The notes under the pieces were generated by a model that saw only the letters and a program-made list of their open reading frames with translations, was not told the origin of the DNA and made no database searches. From contig JAEYWD010000057.1 of the NCBI GenBank assembly GCA_023429135.1, positions 62,001 through 126,000 on the forward strand: DNA of 64,000 bases, given 5' to 3'. Shown piece after piece: positions 36,036 to 44,303 of the stretch. Position 1 is the stretch's first letter, and each line of letters opens with the position of its first letter. Source of the stretch: Bacteroidota bacterium (GTDB lineage Bacteria; Bacteroidota; Bacteroidia; Bacteroidales; JAAUTT01). Made by a program: the position numbers and the translations under genes.

Positions 36036-36195
36036 TTTTCTTAATTGATGATAATATTAGAGGAAATTTCACGAGAGGAATTATTTTTGTCCACTTTTTT
36101 GAAGCTAGAAGGAAACATCCATGTTTAGCAAGTTCGGCTTAAACTGCAGTAATTACACCGGATGTTCCATCTGACCTAAAAATAAAAATAAACAG

Positions 36196-36993
36196 ATGAA
36201 TTATCAGAATATTTGCGAAAAGGCAATTGCAGTTGTAAAGGAAGTGGGGGATTTTATTCTATCCGAATCATCAAAATTCTCACTAAAAGATGTGGAAACC
36301 AAAAGCCTCAACAGTTTTGTAACTTATGTGGATAAAAACGCTGAGGAGAAACTCGTAAAAGGATTAAGTGAAATTATTCCCGACTCGGGCTTTATAACCG
36401 AAGAAGAAACCATTCAGAAAAAAGGAGATGAATTCAACTGGATTATCGATCCGCTCGACGGCACAACTAACTTTATCCATAAGGTGCCTGTTTTTTCAAT
36501 CAGTGTGGCTCTAACCCAGAATAACGAAACCGTTGTGGGAATTGTTCTCGAACTTAATCGTAACGAATGTTTCAGTAGCTTTAAAGGAGGAAAAGTTTAC
36601 CTTAATGACCAGGTAATTAAAGTATCAGAAGCTGCAACAATTAAAGATTCACTTGTTGCAACCGGGTTTCCTTACTATGATTTCGCGATATTAAAGCAAT
36701 ATATGTTGCTCATCGAAGAGCTTGCAAAGCAATCACAGGGCATCCGCCGGTTAGGATCGGCCGCTGTCGACCTGGCTTATGTTGCATGTGGACGCTTCGA
36801 TATTTTCTTTGAACACAGCCTTAATCCGTGGGATGTAGCCGCAGGAGCTTTTCTGGTAACCCAGGCAGGAGGCGTTGTAACCGATTTTGCAGGAGGCAAT
36901 AACTTTCTTTTTGGCCGGGAAATAATAGCCTGTCCTCCTCCTGTCTACAGAGAATTTCAAGAGTTAGTAAATTCAAAAATCAAAAAAGGATGA
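36196..36993 (+). CDS. Inositol-monophosphatase family phosphatase
   Basis: A 265-residue Mg-dependent phosphatase. Metal ligands are seen in FITEEET (about 66-72) and DPLDGTTNF (85-93), and in the C-terminal NPWDVAAGAFLV. The family includes inositol-1-phosphatase (SuhB), CysQ and fructose-1,6-bisphosphatase types; this sequence fits the SuhB-like branch best. Its stop overlaps the start of the next gene by 4 bp (ATGA), so translation is coupled. Context with an acyltransferase and a glycosyltransferase suggests a link to envelope lipid or glycan synthesis. Confidence 0.9.
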   Translation: MNYQNICEKAIAVVKEVGDFILSESSKFSLKDVETKSLNSFVTYVDKNAEEKLVKGLSEIIPDSGFITEEETIQKKGDEFNWIIDPLDGTTNFIHKVPVFSISVALTQNNETVVGIVLELNRNECFSSFKGGKVYLNDQVIKVSEAATIKDSLVATGFPYYDFAILKQYMLLIEELAKQSQGIRRLGSAAVDLAYVACGRFDIFFEHSLNPWDVAAGAFLVTQAGGVVTDFAGGNNFLFGREIIACPPPVYREFQELVNSKIKKG

Positions 36994-37886
36994 AATCTTT
37001 GAGTTACTATCTTCTATATGCATTCTCGTTAATGTTTGCAATTCTCCCGTTAAGAGTATTATATGTTATTTCCGACGTTTTTTATTACCTGAATTACTAT
37101 TTGGTTCAATACCGTAAGAAAATTGTATTACAAAATCTCAGAAATTCCTTTCCAGAGAAAACCGATAAGGAAATAAAGGCGATTGCAAAGAAATTTTACC
37201 GGCATTTTGGCGACCTATTTGTGGAAACTCTTAAAATGATGCACATGCCCTTGTCAGAAAGTCGTAAGAGAATTACGTTAAAAAATCCTGAAATTTTTGA
37301 AAAACTATATTCAAAGAACAAACTCATTTTAGTAGCGTTAGGACATTACAACAACTGGGAGTGGATTTCGATGATGTCAAAGCCGGAATTTTCGGTTATC
37401 TCTTTATACAAACCATTGCACGATCCGAATTTTGATCGTTTTATGCTGAAACTTAGAACTATGAAAGGCAGCATACTCGTTTCAACAACCCAGACACTGC
37501 GCTTTTTAAACAGTTGGAACGAACCTGAGAAAAGAGGATTTTTTTGCTTTATCGCCGACCAGTCGCCGTTGTTAAAAGATATACATTACTGGACACAATT
37601 CCTTAACCAAACCACTCCAATATTTATAGGTATTGAAAAAATTGCTGTAAAATTCAATTTACCTGTTTGTTTCTTCCGATTAGAAAAAGTAAAAAGAGGA
37701 TATTATCAACTCGAAATTGTTCCTATAACTGAAAATCCGGCTGGCACCAAGCCCTATGAAATTACAGAGGCTCACGTAAGATTACTTGAAGATGATATAA
37801 AAAAGAAACCTGAGTTTTGGTTATGGTCGCACCGGAGGTGGAAACGACAATATGAGGATATAAATAATACCCCGTCCAATGCTTAA
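36990..37886 (+). CDS. LpxL-like lysophospholipid/lipid A acyltransferase
   Basis: A 298-residue membrane-associated acyltransferase with one N-terminal hydrophobic segment. The HX4E-type catalytic motif is seen as H119-YNNW-E124 in LGHYNNWEW, with FFCFIADQSPL further on and PEFWLWSHRRWK near the C-terminus. These features mark the LpxL/LpxM family, which adds secondary acyl chains to lipid A, or its ornithine/amino-lipid relatives in Bacteroidota. It overlaps both neighbours (4 bp before, 8 bp after), so the three genes form a tight operon. Confidence 0.9.
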   Translation: MKSLSYYLLYAFSLMFAILPLRVLYVISDVFYYLNYYLVQYRKKIVLQNLRNSFPEKTDKEIKAIAKKFYRHFGDLFVETLKMMHMPLSESRKRITLKNPEIFEKLYSKNKLILVALGHYNNWEWISMMSKPEFSVISLYKPLHDPNFDRFMLKLRTMKGSILVSTTQTLRFLNSWNEPEKRGFFCFIADQSPLLKDIHYWTQFLNQTTPIFIGIEKIAVKFNLPVCFFRLEKVKRGYYQLEIVPITENPAGTKPYEITEAHVRLLEDDIKKKPEFWLWSHRRWKRQYEDINNTPSNA

Positions 37887-38880
37887 ATGCGCCGTCGTAA
37901 TTCTTAACTGGAACGGTTTGGGATTTCTGAAAGAATTCCTTCCAACTGCCATAAAATACACTTCAGATAACTCGGAGATTATTGTTGCCGACAATGCGTC
38001 AACCGATGGTTCTGTCGAGTTTCTTGAAAAAGAATACCCACAAACAAAAATTATTAAGCTTGATAAAAATTATGGTTTTACAGGAGGATATAACCGCTCT
38101 TTGGCCCAGGTCGAAGCCGAATACTATATTTTACTAAACTCTGATGTTGAAGTAACTCCAGGCTGGGATGAACCTCTCATAAAAATTCTCGATACCCGAA
38201 AGGATGTTGGCGCTGTAATGCCTAAAATGCTTTCGTATTACAACCATAAAGAGTTTGAATATGCAGGAGCTGCTGGAGGTTTTTTAGATAAATACGGGTA
38301 TCCGTTCTGTCGCGGTAGGGTTTTTCATACTCTGGAAGATGATCACGGACAATACGATGGAGTTCACGAAATATTCTGGGCTTCAGGAGCCTGTTTAACA
38401 GTCAGGGCACAACTCTTTCACCAGCTCGGTGGGTTGGACGATATTTTGTTTGCTCATATGGAAGAAATTGATTTTTGCTGGCGTTTACACCACTTGAATT
38501 ATAAAGTTTTGGTAACATCCGAATCAGTAATATATCATCTAGGCGGAGGTACATTACCAAAATACAGCCCTCACAAATCGTTCCTCAACTTTAGAAACAA
38601 TCTGATAATCCTGTACAAAAACCTTCCCCGTCCTTTATTCAATAAAATTTACATTGCCCGCATTATACTCGACCTTATTGCGGCTTTTTATTTTTTGGCC
38701 AACTTCAATTTCTCAGGCTTTTATGTTGTTTTTAAGGCCCATGTCGTTTTTAATCAATACCGCTCTTCACGCGAGATAAAAAGAGTAACCAACCCAATGC
38801 CCGAGCCTCATTTCATAAATAAAAGCACTGTAATTCAATACTTTTTAAAGGGTAAAAAATATTTTAGTCAAATTTCCTGA
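37879..38880 (+). CDS. Family 2 glycosyltransferase
   Basis: A 333-residue GT-A fold transferase: VVILNWNGLGFLKEFLP start, IIVADNASTDGS, the DxD-like NSDVEVTPGWDEPL, and the acceptor-side block GACLTVRAQLFHQLGGLDD with MEEIDFCWRLH. A hydrophobic segment near 275-295 may attach it to the membrane. The type matches rhamnosyltransferase-like enzymes of surface polysaccharide or glycolipid synthesis. It is the last gene of the IMPase-acyltransferase-GT2 operon. Confidence 0.9.
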   Translation: MLKCAVVILNWNGLGFLKEFLPTAIKYTSDNSEIIVADNASTDGSVEFLEKEYPQTKIIKLDKNYGFTGGYNRSLAQVEAEYYILLNSDVEVTPGWDEPLIKILDTRKDVGAVMPKMLSYYNHKEFEYAGAAGGFLDKYGYPFCRGRVFHTLEDDHGQYDGVHEIFWASGACLTVRAQLFHQLGGLDDILFAHMEEIDFCWRLHHLNYKVLVTSESVIYHLGGGTLPKYSPHKSFLNFRNNLIILYKNLPRPLFNKIYIARIILDLIAAFYFLANFNFSGFYVVFKAHVVFNQYRSSREIKRVTNPMPEPHFINKSTVIQYFLKGKKYFSQIS

Positions 38881-38945
38881 TTTTTCTTTGAAATAGCTGA
38901 TTACTTTTCCCCTGTTTAAGGATTAATAGCTAAAACAGGTTAGTT

Positions 38946-39707
38946 ATGACCAAAAGTGCTTTATTGTCTGAAAGAGATACCGTACAGAAGCTGGAAAATA
39001 AGATTCTGGAGTTAGAAAAAGCCAATCTTCGCCTGCAGGAATACTTTGCTAAAATCTCAGAAAGTAACAATCATGAGTGCCTTACACCCTTTTCAGGTAA
39101 GCATACTTTTAAATGTTCGCTAAAGTTTACCATCGACCTGGAATTAAATAAAGTAGTTTGGGTAAATACAAAAAAGAACAACTTCCAATTTAAACATGAG
39201 AAGTTTTTCCTCATGGATATTGAGCCACTCTCAAACAAACTCATTGCCCAAATTGACAGAAACCGATTTTTGGACCTTATAAACAAATCCAGAGAGAAAG
39301 AAGGCTTTTACATGCAAACATTATTCAGAACCAACAATGAAAACAAAAACTTCGATTGGGGACTTGCAATATTTGAGAAAACAAGCTACGGATTACCCGA
39401 TGAACAATATCTACAGGTTGAAATTGTAATGCTTGAAGAAACCTCTGACTTGGCTGATCTTTTGGGTGAATTTACCAAAAAGATCGAAAAGACGGATCAT
39501 TATCAGAAAATTGAATCCCTGACTGAAAGACAACGTGAAATCCTGGGCTTTTTAGGAAAGGGGCTTACCAGTAAAGAAATTGCTGATAAATTAAGCATTA
39601 GCTTTCATACAGTGGAGGCTCACCGTAAAATAATTGCCAGGAAAACACAAACGAAAAAAAGGGCAGCTCTGATTTGTCTGGCTGCTAAAGTTGGTATTTT
39701 AAAATAA
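38946..39707 (+). CDS. LuxR-type transcription factor with unrecognised N-terminal domain
   Basis: A 253-residue protein. It starts with a short coiled coil (about 10-40, KLENKILELEKANLRLQEY), continues with an alpha/beta region that may be PAS-like (about 55-170), and ends with a LuxR/GerE helix-turn-helix (about 190-250: LTERQREILGFLGKGLTSKE, then FHTVEAHRKIIARK). No receiver Asp or autoinducer-binding pattern is visible. It stands alone, 142 bp ahead of a single-domain receiver protein. Confidence 0.82.
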   Translation: MTKSALLSERDTVQKLENKILELEKANLRLQEYFAKISESNNHECLTPFSGKHTFKCSLKFTIDLELNKVVWVNTKKNNFQFKHEKFFLMDIEPLSNKLIAQIDRNRFLDLINKSREKEGFYMQTLFRTNNENKNFDWGLAIFEKTSYGLPDEQYLQVEIVMLEETSDLADLLGEFTKKIEKTDHYQKIESLTERQREILGFLGKGLTSKEIADKLSISFHTVEAHRKIIARKTQTKKRAALICLAAKVGILK

Positions 39708-39849
39708 AATCCTCTTTTTAGGGTATAGTTTTTATTGATTAAAGTTTTAAAATTGATCTTTAATAAAAAATAGAAACACAGAATATTGATAATTTGAAAA
39801 GAAAGTTTAATTTGGAGTCAGAATTTTGTACCGGAAAGTTTAAAAAAGA

Positions 39850-40257
39850 ATGAAATATCAGTGGGCAAATAAAAATATACTGTTTGCTGAAGATGATGAA
39901 GCCAGCTCGGTATATTTGTCCGAATTATTAAAAATTAACGGAGCAACAGTTACTAATTGTTCCAGTGGATTGAAAGCAGTTTCAATTTGCATGGAAAATC
40001 CATCCATAGATTTGGTGTTAATGGACATGAGATTACCTGAACTCGATGGCTATGAGGCTACCAGAATGATTAAAAACTTACGTCCTGAACTTCCCGTTAT
40101 AGCTGTTACTGCATGTGCAATGCTGGAAGACAGACGCAGATGTAAAATTGCCGGCTGCGACGGTTACTTATCCAAACCTGTGATGCCTAAGGAATTTCTA
40201 CCCATGGTTCAATCCTTTTTATTCCCTGAAAGAATCAAAAGTTATTCGGAAATATAG
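39850..40257 (+). CDS. Single-domain response regulator (CheY-like)
   Basis: A 135-residue receiver domain without an output domain. The acidic pair D15-D16, the phospho-acceptor D59 in LVLMDMRLPELDG, T87 and K109 in YLSKPV are all present. Such stand-alone receivers pass phosphate between histidine kinases or bind targets directly. No kinase gene is nearby. It converges on murF with only 1 bp between the two stop codons and no terminator in between. Confidence 0.9.
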   Translation: MKYQWANKNILFAEDDEASSVYLSELLKINGATVTNCSSGLKAVSICMENPSIDLVLMDMRLPELDGYEATRMIKNLRPELPVIAVTACAMLEDRRRCKIAGCDGYLSKPVMPKEFLPMVQSFLFPERIKSYSEI

Positions 40258-40258
40258 C

Positions 40259-41545
40259 TTACAAAATTTCGGCTATTTTTTCGAGTTTAATTCCTCTAGA
40301 GCCTTTTAACAAAAACAAAAAACCTTCTAAATTTTCATTTTGGAACCAAACCCTCGCTTCTTCGGAAGTGACAAAGGATTTAAATACCTTATTATTTATA
40401 AGCCCTTGAAATATAGGCCCTACAAAAACAACAAGAGATGGATTTAAAGCTTGTACCTGGTTAATAACTTTTCTGTGTTCTACCCCAGCTTCTTCACCTA
40501 ACTCCAGCATATCGCCCAATACAACAGCCTTCTTATTGTGCTCCATTTTTGAGAAGTTTTCAATCGCAACCTCCATGCTGCTCGGATTAGCATTATAGTA
40601 ATCCATAAGCAAACTGTTTTTCTCGGTGTGTTTTATCTGACTTCTTTGGTTTGAAGGTTCGTAACTTTCCAGGGCACCCTTTATTTTATCGTAAGAAACA
40701 CCAAAAAACATCCCAATGCAAACCGCGGCAAGAGCATTTTCAAGATTGTATCGGCCAGCAAGTTTGGTATTAATAACACCTTGATTAACGACATTAAATT
40801 CCAGAAAGGGATCTGCCTTAATTATCTCACCTACATATTGTGAGTCGTCGGAGCTGCCATAAAAAACTTTAGTAACCTGTTTACCATCCAAAAGAGACCT
40901 CAATATCTCGTTACCTCCATTTGCAAACACTACTCCTTTATTACTTATAAGATGCGAATACAATTCGTTTTTGGTTTTTTTAACGCCTTCAAAACCACCA
41001 AAACCTTCGAGATGAGCCTTTCCGATATTTGTAATTATGCCATGTGTTGGCATAGCAATATTACAAAGGAATCCAATTTCACCGGGATGATTGGCTCCCA
41101 TCTCAATAATTGCTATTTCAGTTTCCTTATTTACTCTTAACAAGGTAAGTGGAACACCGATGTGATTATTGAGATTACCTTCTGTAAAGAGTACTTTATA
41201 CTTTGCTCCAAGAGTTTTAGAGATTAACTCCTTTGTAGTTGTTTTACCATTTGAACCAGTTATACCCACAAAGGGAATTTTAAACTGATCGCGATGATAC
41301 CTTGCTAGCTTTTGTAAAGCCTTTAAACAATCGTCGACCAGTATGTACCTTTTGTCCTTTACAAAATCTGCATTATCGACAACTGCAAACGAACATCCTT
41401 TATTAATGGCATCCTGGGCAAAAGTGTTGCCATCAAAGTTATCGCCACTCAAAGCAAAAAAGATATTTCCATCCGACACTTTACGTGTATCGGTAGTTAC
41501 TCCGGTACTTTCAAGGAATAATTTATATAAATTGGCTGTTTCCAT
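40259..41545 (-). CDS. murF: UDP-N-acetylmuramoyl-tripeptide--D-alanyl-D-alanine ligase
   Basis: A 428-residue cytoplasmic Mur ligase that completes the peptidoglycan precursor. ATP motif GSNGKTT (97-103), EMGANHPGEIGFL, GKAHLEGFGG and the C-terminal DYYNANPSSM and LGDMLELG identify MurF. In this phylum murF is often next to gldJ, as here. A strong hairpin at 41552-41580 separates the two, so murF is probably transcribed from its own start or by read-through. Confidence 0.94.
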   Translation of the reverse strand: METANLYKLFLESTGVTTDTRKVSDGNIFFALSGDNFDGNTFAQDAINKGCSFAVVDNADFVKDKRYILVDDCLKALQKLARYHRDQFKIPFVGITGSNGKTTTKELISKTLGAKYKVLFTEGNLNNHIGVPLTLLRVNKETEIAIIEMGANHPGEIGFLCNIAMPTHGIITNIGKAHLEGFGGFEGVKKTKNELYSHLISNKGVVFANGGNEILRSLLDGKQVTKVFYGSSDDSQYVGEIIKADPFLEFNVVNQGVINTKLAGRYNLENALAAVCIGMFFGVSYDKIKGALESYEPSNQRSQIKHTEKNSLLMDYYNANPSSMEVAIENFSKMEHNKKAVVLGDMLELGEEAGVEHRKVINQVQALNPSLVVFVGPIFQGLINNKVFKSFVTSEEARVWFQNENLEGFLFLLKGSRGIKLEKIAEIL

Positions 41546-41551
41546 AACTGT

Positions 41552-41580
41552 AACAAAAAAAAGGGGCTATTAGCCCCTTT
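41552..41580 (-). terminator. Terminator between the gldJ-like gene and murF
   Basis: AAAGGGGCT (41560-41568) pairs perfectly with AGCCCCTTT (41572-41580) around a 3-nt loop. Read leftward, the stem is followed by an unbroken T-tract (complement of the A-run at 41555-41562), the classical intrinsic terminator. Confidence 0.85.
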
Positions 41581-41600
41581 GATTATATCTGAATTCAATA

Positions 41601-43097
41601 TTATTTCTTCTTTGCAACTCCTCTTGGAGACCCAACACGTATCATAGCACAGCGAAAACCAAGGTCGTCGCGCGATTGATCCTGCTGGAGGAAACGACGT
41701 GTACCAGGACTTAACCAGTATGCTCTGTCCTTCCATGAACCACCTTTATAAACTCTTACATTGTCGTTAATAAGAGAGCTTACATCTCCAGCCTTTTGAG
41801 AATACATTCTGTTTGAACCCGGAGTTTTTTCACCTTCAGTATTGGTATAATCAGTACTGGAGGCTAAGTCGCCGTCATTAAAGTTTCTATAATCAGACTT
41901 TTTAATATCTCTCCATTTTTCAGTGGCTTCAGCTTCGGTGATAGGTCTCTTGCGCAAGCGGCCAAGACTATCTTTCTGAGCTACATTACCTTCTTCATCT
42001 CTTTCGAGAGTTTCGAATTGGTTACCACGGAAAGGACGGAATTCGTTGAAATCTTCGAGAGAAAGAGGACGATAAACATCCAAACACCATTCGTTTACGT
42101 TACCAGCCATATTATAGAGTCCATAATCATTTGGCCAGAACGACATAACCGGAACTGTAATACTACCAGCATCGTTCAGAGCACCGGCAACCCCCATGTT
42201 ATCACCACGTCCGCGGATAAAGTTTGCTCTCATATCGCCACGATATTTTTTATCGTCGTTACGAACATTGTGTCCATTCCAGGGATATATTCTTCTTTCG
42301 AATATTCTTTCATCGTAAGAATTTCCAACAAGACCAAGAGCGGCATATTCCCATTCAGCTTCGGTTGGGAGACGGTATTTTGGTAAAATCAAACCATCTT
42401 CCATCTTCACTTTTCTTTCTTCCTGATCAGGATTCAAACTTGGAAGATTTTGCTTAACCAAACCTTCATACTGCCCGGCAAGATAAGCTTCGGTATTGAA
42501 GTTTTCCTGTCCTTTTTGATTTGGATCCACATCAAGAATGCCTTCCCGGATGAGTATATTTTCGTTTACACGGTCGGTACGCCAAGTACAATAGTCGTTT
42601 GCCTGTAACCAGTTAACGCCAACAACGGGATAATCGTTATAGGAAGGGTGACGGAAATAGTACTCCACATATGGCTCGTTGTAAGCGAGTTTTTTTCTCC
42701 AAACGAGGGTATCGGGCAAAGCATTTTTGTATACTTCAGGATAATCGGAGAAAATTCTTGAAAGCCAATATAAGTATTCCCGGTAATCGACATTGGTAAT
42801 TTCGGTTTCGTCCATATAAAATGATTCCACAGTTACCCGGCGTGGTACATTATTCCAATCGTAAGTAAGATCCTGTTCTACCCTACCCATTGTAAACGAA
42901 CCACCTTCCACAAAAACAAGGCCTGGCCCTGTTTCCTGTTCTATAGCCTGTTTAACTTCGAATCCTCCATTGTCGGGATCGTTATAGTTCCAACCGGTGG
43001 TTGGAGATACTCCCTTTCCCTTTCCTCCAAAAATACAGGAGCTTACCAGAACGACCAAGGCAGCAAATAATGTGAAATTCACTAATTTCCTATTCAT
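41601..43097 (-). CDS. gldJ: GldJ-like T9SS/gliding lipoprotein with FGE-sulfatase domain
   Basis: A 498-residue lipoprotein counted from ATG 43097; an upstream ATG (43145) adds 16 residues before a clean signal with LVSSC, so the inner start is preferred. The formylglycine-generating-enzyme-like fold is clear: GGSFTMG, MDETEITNVDYREYL, PVVGVNWLQANDYCTWRTDRVNE, RLPTEAEWEYAALG, NMAGNVNEWCLDVY and GGSWKDRAYWLSPGTRRF. GldJ stabilises GldK and is needed for type IX secretion and gliding in flavobacteria. Its pairing with murF, as in Flavobacterium, supports GldJ over GldK. It lies 70 bp after the porP/sprF-like gene in the same direction. The catalytic cysteines of true FGEs are not obvious, as expected for a structural homologue. 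Confidence 0.88.
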   Translation of the reverse strand: MNRKLVNFTLFAALVVLVSSCIFGGKGKGVSPTTGWNYNDPDNGGFEVKQAIEQETGPGLVFVEGGSFTMGRVEQDLTYDWNNVPRRVTVESFYMDETEITNVDYREYLYWLSRIFSDYPEVYKNALPDTLVWRKKLAYNEPYVEYYFRHPSYNDYPVVGVNWLQANDYCTWRTDRVNENILIREGILDVDPNQKGQENFNTEAYLAGQYEGLVKQNLPSLNPDQEERKVKMEDGLILPKYRLPTEAEWEYAALGLVGNSYDERIFERRIYPWNGHNVRNDDKKYRGDMRANFIRGRGDNMGVAGALNDAGSITVPVMSFWPNDYGLYNMAGNVNEWCLDVYRPLSLEDFNEFRPFRGNQFETLERDEEGNVAQKDSLGRLRKRPITEAEATEKWRDIKKSDYRNFNDGDLASSTDYTNTEGEKTPGSNRMYSQKAGDVSSLINDNVRVYKGGSWKDRAYWLSPGTRRFLQQDQSRDDLGFRCAMIRVGSPRGVAKKK

Positions 43098-43167
43098 AAC
43101 TGTTGAGGTTTTTTTATTTCTAATATACAAATAATTTGAATTCAATTTACTAGCTTTTCCCGAATTA

Positions 43168-44160
43168 TCAAAATTTTGGGCATTTTACTTGTCTCATTTT
43201 TTTTCGTTCATTATACTTAAAATCCAATTGAAATGTTACCTCATGAGCCCCATTATTTATAACATTTTTCGAAAAATTAATCAACCGCAAATCGTAACTA
43301 TATACAATCGTGAAATTTGAAACTCTTGTGCCAACCAGTAAAATTAGCGATTCCAGGCTAAAATTGTTATCGCTGCGTAACCAGACACCCCCAATAAACG
43401 GATTATATTCAAAATTACTACCCGCTGAAATGTAGTTATAACGGGATTGTTGCTGATATATTATACCCGGTTTGTAAATCATCTCCTTGTCGGTGAATTT
43501 TCCTACATATTTTTTTATTTGAGTGACATACTGGAATGTAAAACGCATTGGCAAACGCATTGGTGTTCCGTTTAATGAAGCATTGGGGCGGTTAAGATGA
43601 TGCACCGCAAGAGATATCCAGTGTTTGCCTTTTAAATAGGAGTATACTCCAAAACCAAAATCGGGATACCATTTTGATTCGCCTGGAATAATTTCAGGAT
43701 CGTTCCATGTATCATAAGGAGACTGCGAGATGCTTGTCAGGCTTCTGGCCTTCTGATATACCGAGGCTGATAATCCGAATGAAATATTCATGTCTCTGCT
43801 TAATTCCGTCTGATAATTGTAATTGAAATCGAATCCTGTTACATTAAAGGTGGAATTTCCAATAACATCGCGCATCACAGAAAATCCCAAACCACTTTTG
43901 ATAGTTGGAATATTCTGATCATAGGTAAGATAATAAGTTGTAAAAGCATTGTTCATCCCAGGCCACTGATTCCGATACCCTCCCATTACGCGTGCATTCT
44001 CCGTAGTTCCGGAATAGGCAGGATTATGATACAATTGCCTGAACATAAACTGCGAAAACAAAGGATCTTGTGCCTGAATAGAGCAACAAACACCTAAAAA
44101 CACTGTGGCAGTCAGTATCTTCAACCTTAAGCAAACTTTAAGAGACTTAATAATGAACAT
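43168..44160 (-). CDS. PorP/SprF family type IX secretion membrane protein
   Basis: A 330-residue predicted outer-membrane beta-barrel with a signal peptide ending near SIQAQ. The family hallmark DPLFSQFMFRQLYHNPAYSG directly follows the signal, then GGYRNQWPG and TYDQNIP. PorP/SprF proteins work in the type IX secretion machinery, some as partners for single cargo proteins such as SprB. It is upstream of gldJ in the same direction and diverges from porU, with a 143-bp region between them. Confidence 0.92.
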   Translation of the reverse strand: MFIIKSLKVCLRLKILTATVFLGVCCSIQAQDPLFSQFMFRQLYHNPAYSGTTENARVMGGYRNQWPGMNNAFTTYYLTYDQNIPTIKSGLGFSVMRDVIGNSTFNVTGFDFNYNYQTELSRDMNISFGLSASVYQKARSLTSISQSPYDTWNDPEIIPGESKWYPDFGFGVYSYLKGKHWISLAVHHLNRPNASLNGTPMRLPMRFTFQYVTQIKKYVGKFTDKEMIYKPGIIYQQQSRYNYISAGSNFEYNPFIGGVWLRSDNNFSLESLILLVGTRVSNFTIVYSYDLRLINFSKNVINNGAHEVTFQLDFKYNERKKMRQVKCPKF

Positions 44161-44208
44161 TGTAGATATAAGTGGCCTTAAAATATTTTAATAACGCATC
44201 TTTTCATG

Positions 44209-44239
44209 TTTGTATTGTAAATCTCTTTTTGTATGCTTG
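44209..44239 (+). promoter_or_regulatory. Candidate porU promoter
   Basis: TTTG (44209-44212), exactly 19 bp, then TATGCTTG (44232-44239) matches TTTG-N19-TAnnTTTG with one mismatch. It sits 65 bp ahead of the porU start codon in the divergent region between the porP-like gene and porU. Confidence 0.5.
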
Positions 44240-44303
44240 TACAATATTAAGAACATTGTATCCGTTTTAATAGTTTAACGAAATCACACAACACTCAAAT
44301 ACT

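Noticed and set aside
36111..36168. Inverted match GGAAACATCC / GGATGTTCC ahead of the inositol-phosphatase gene
   Set aside because: The arms differ by one base and are separated by about 40 nt with no T-tract or promoter relation.
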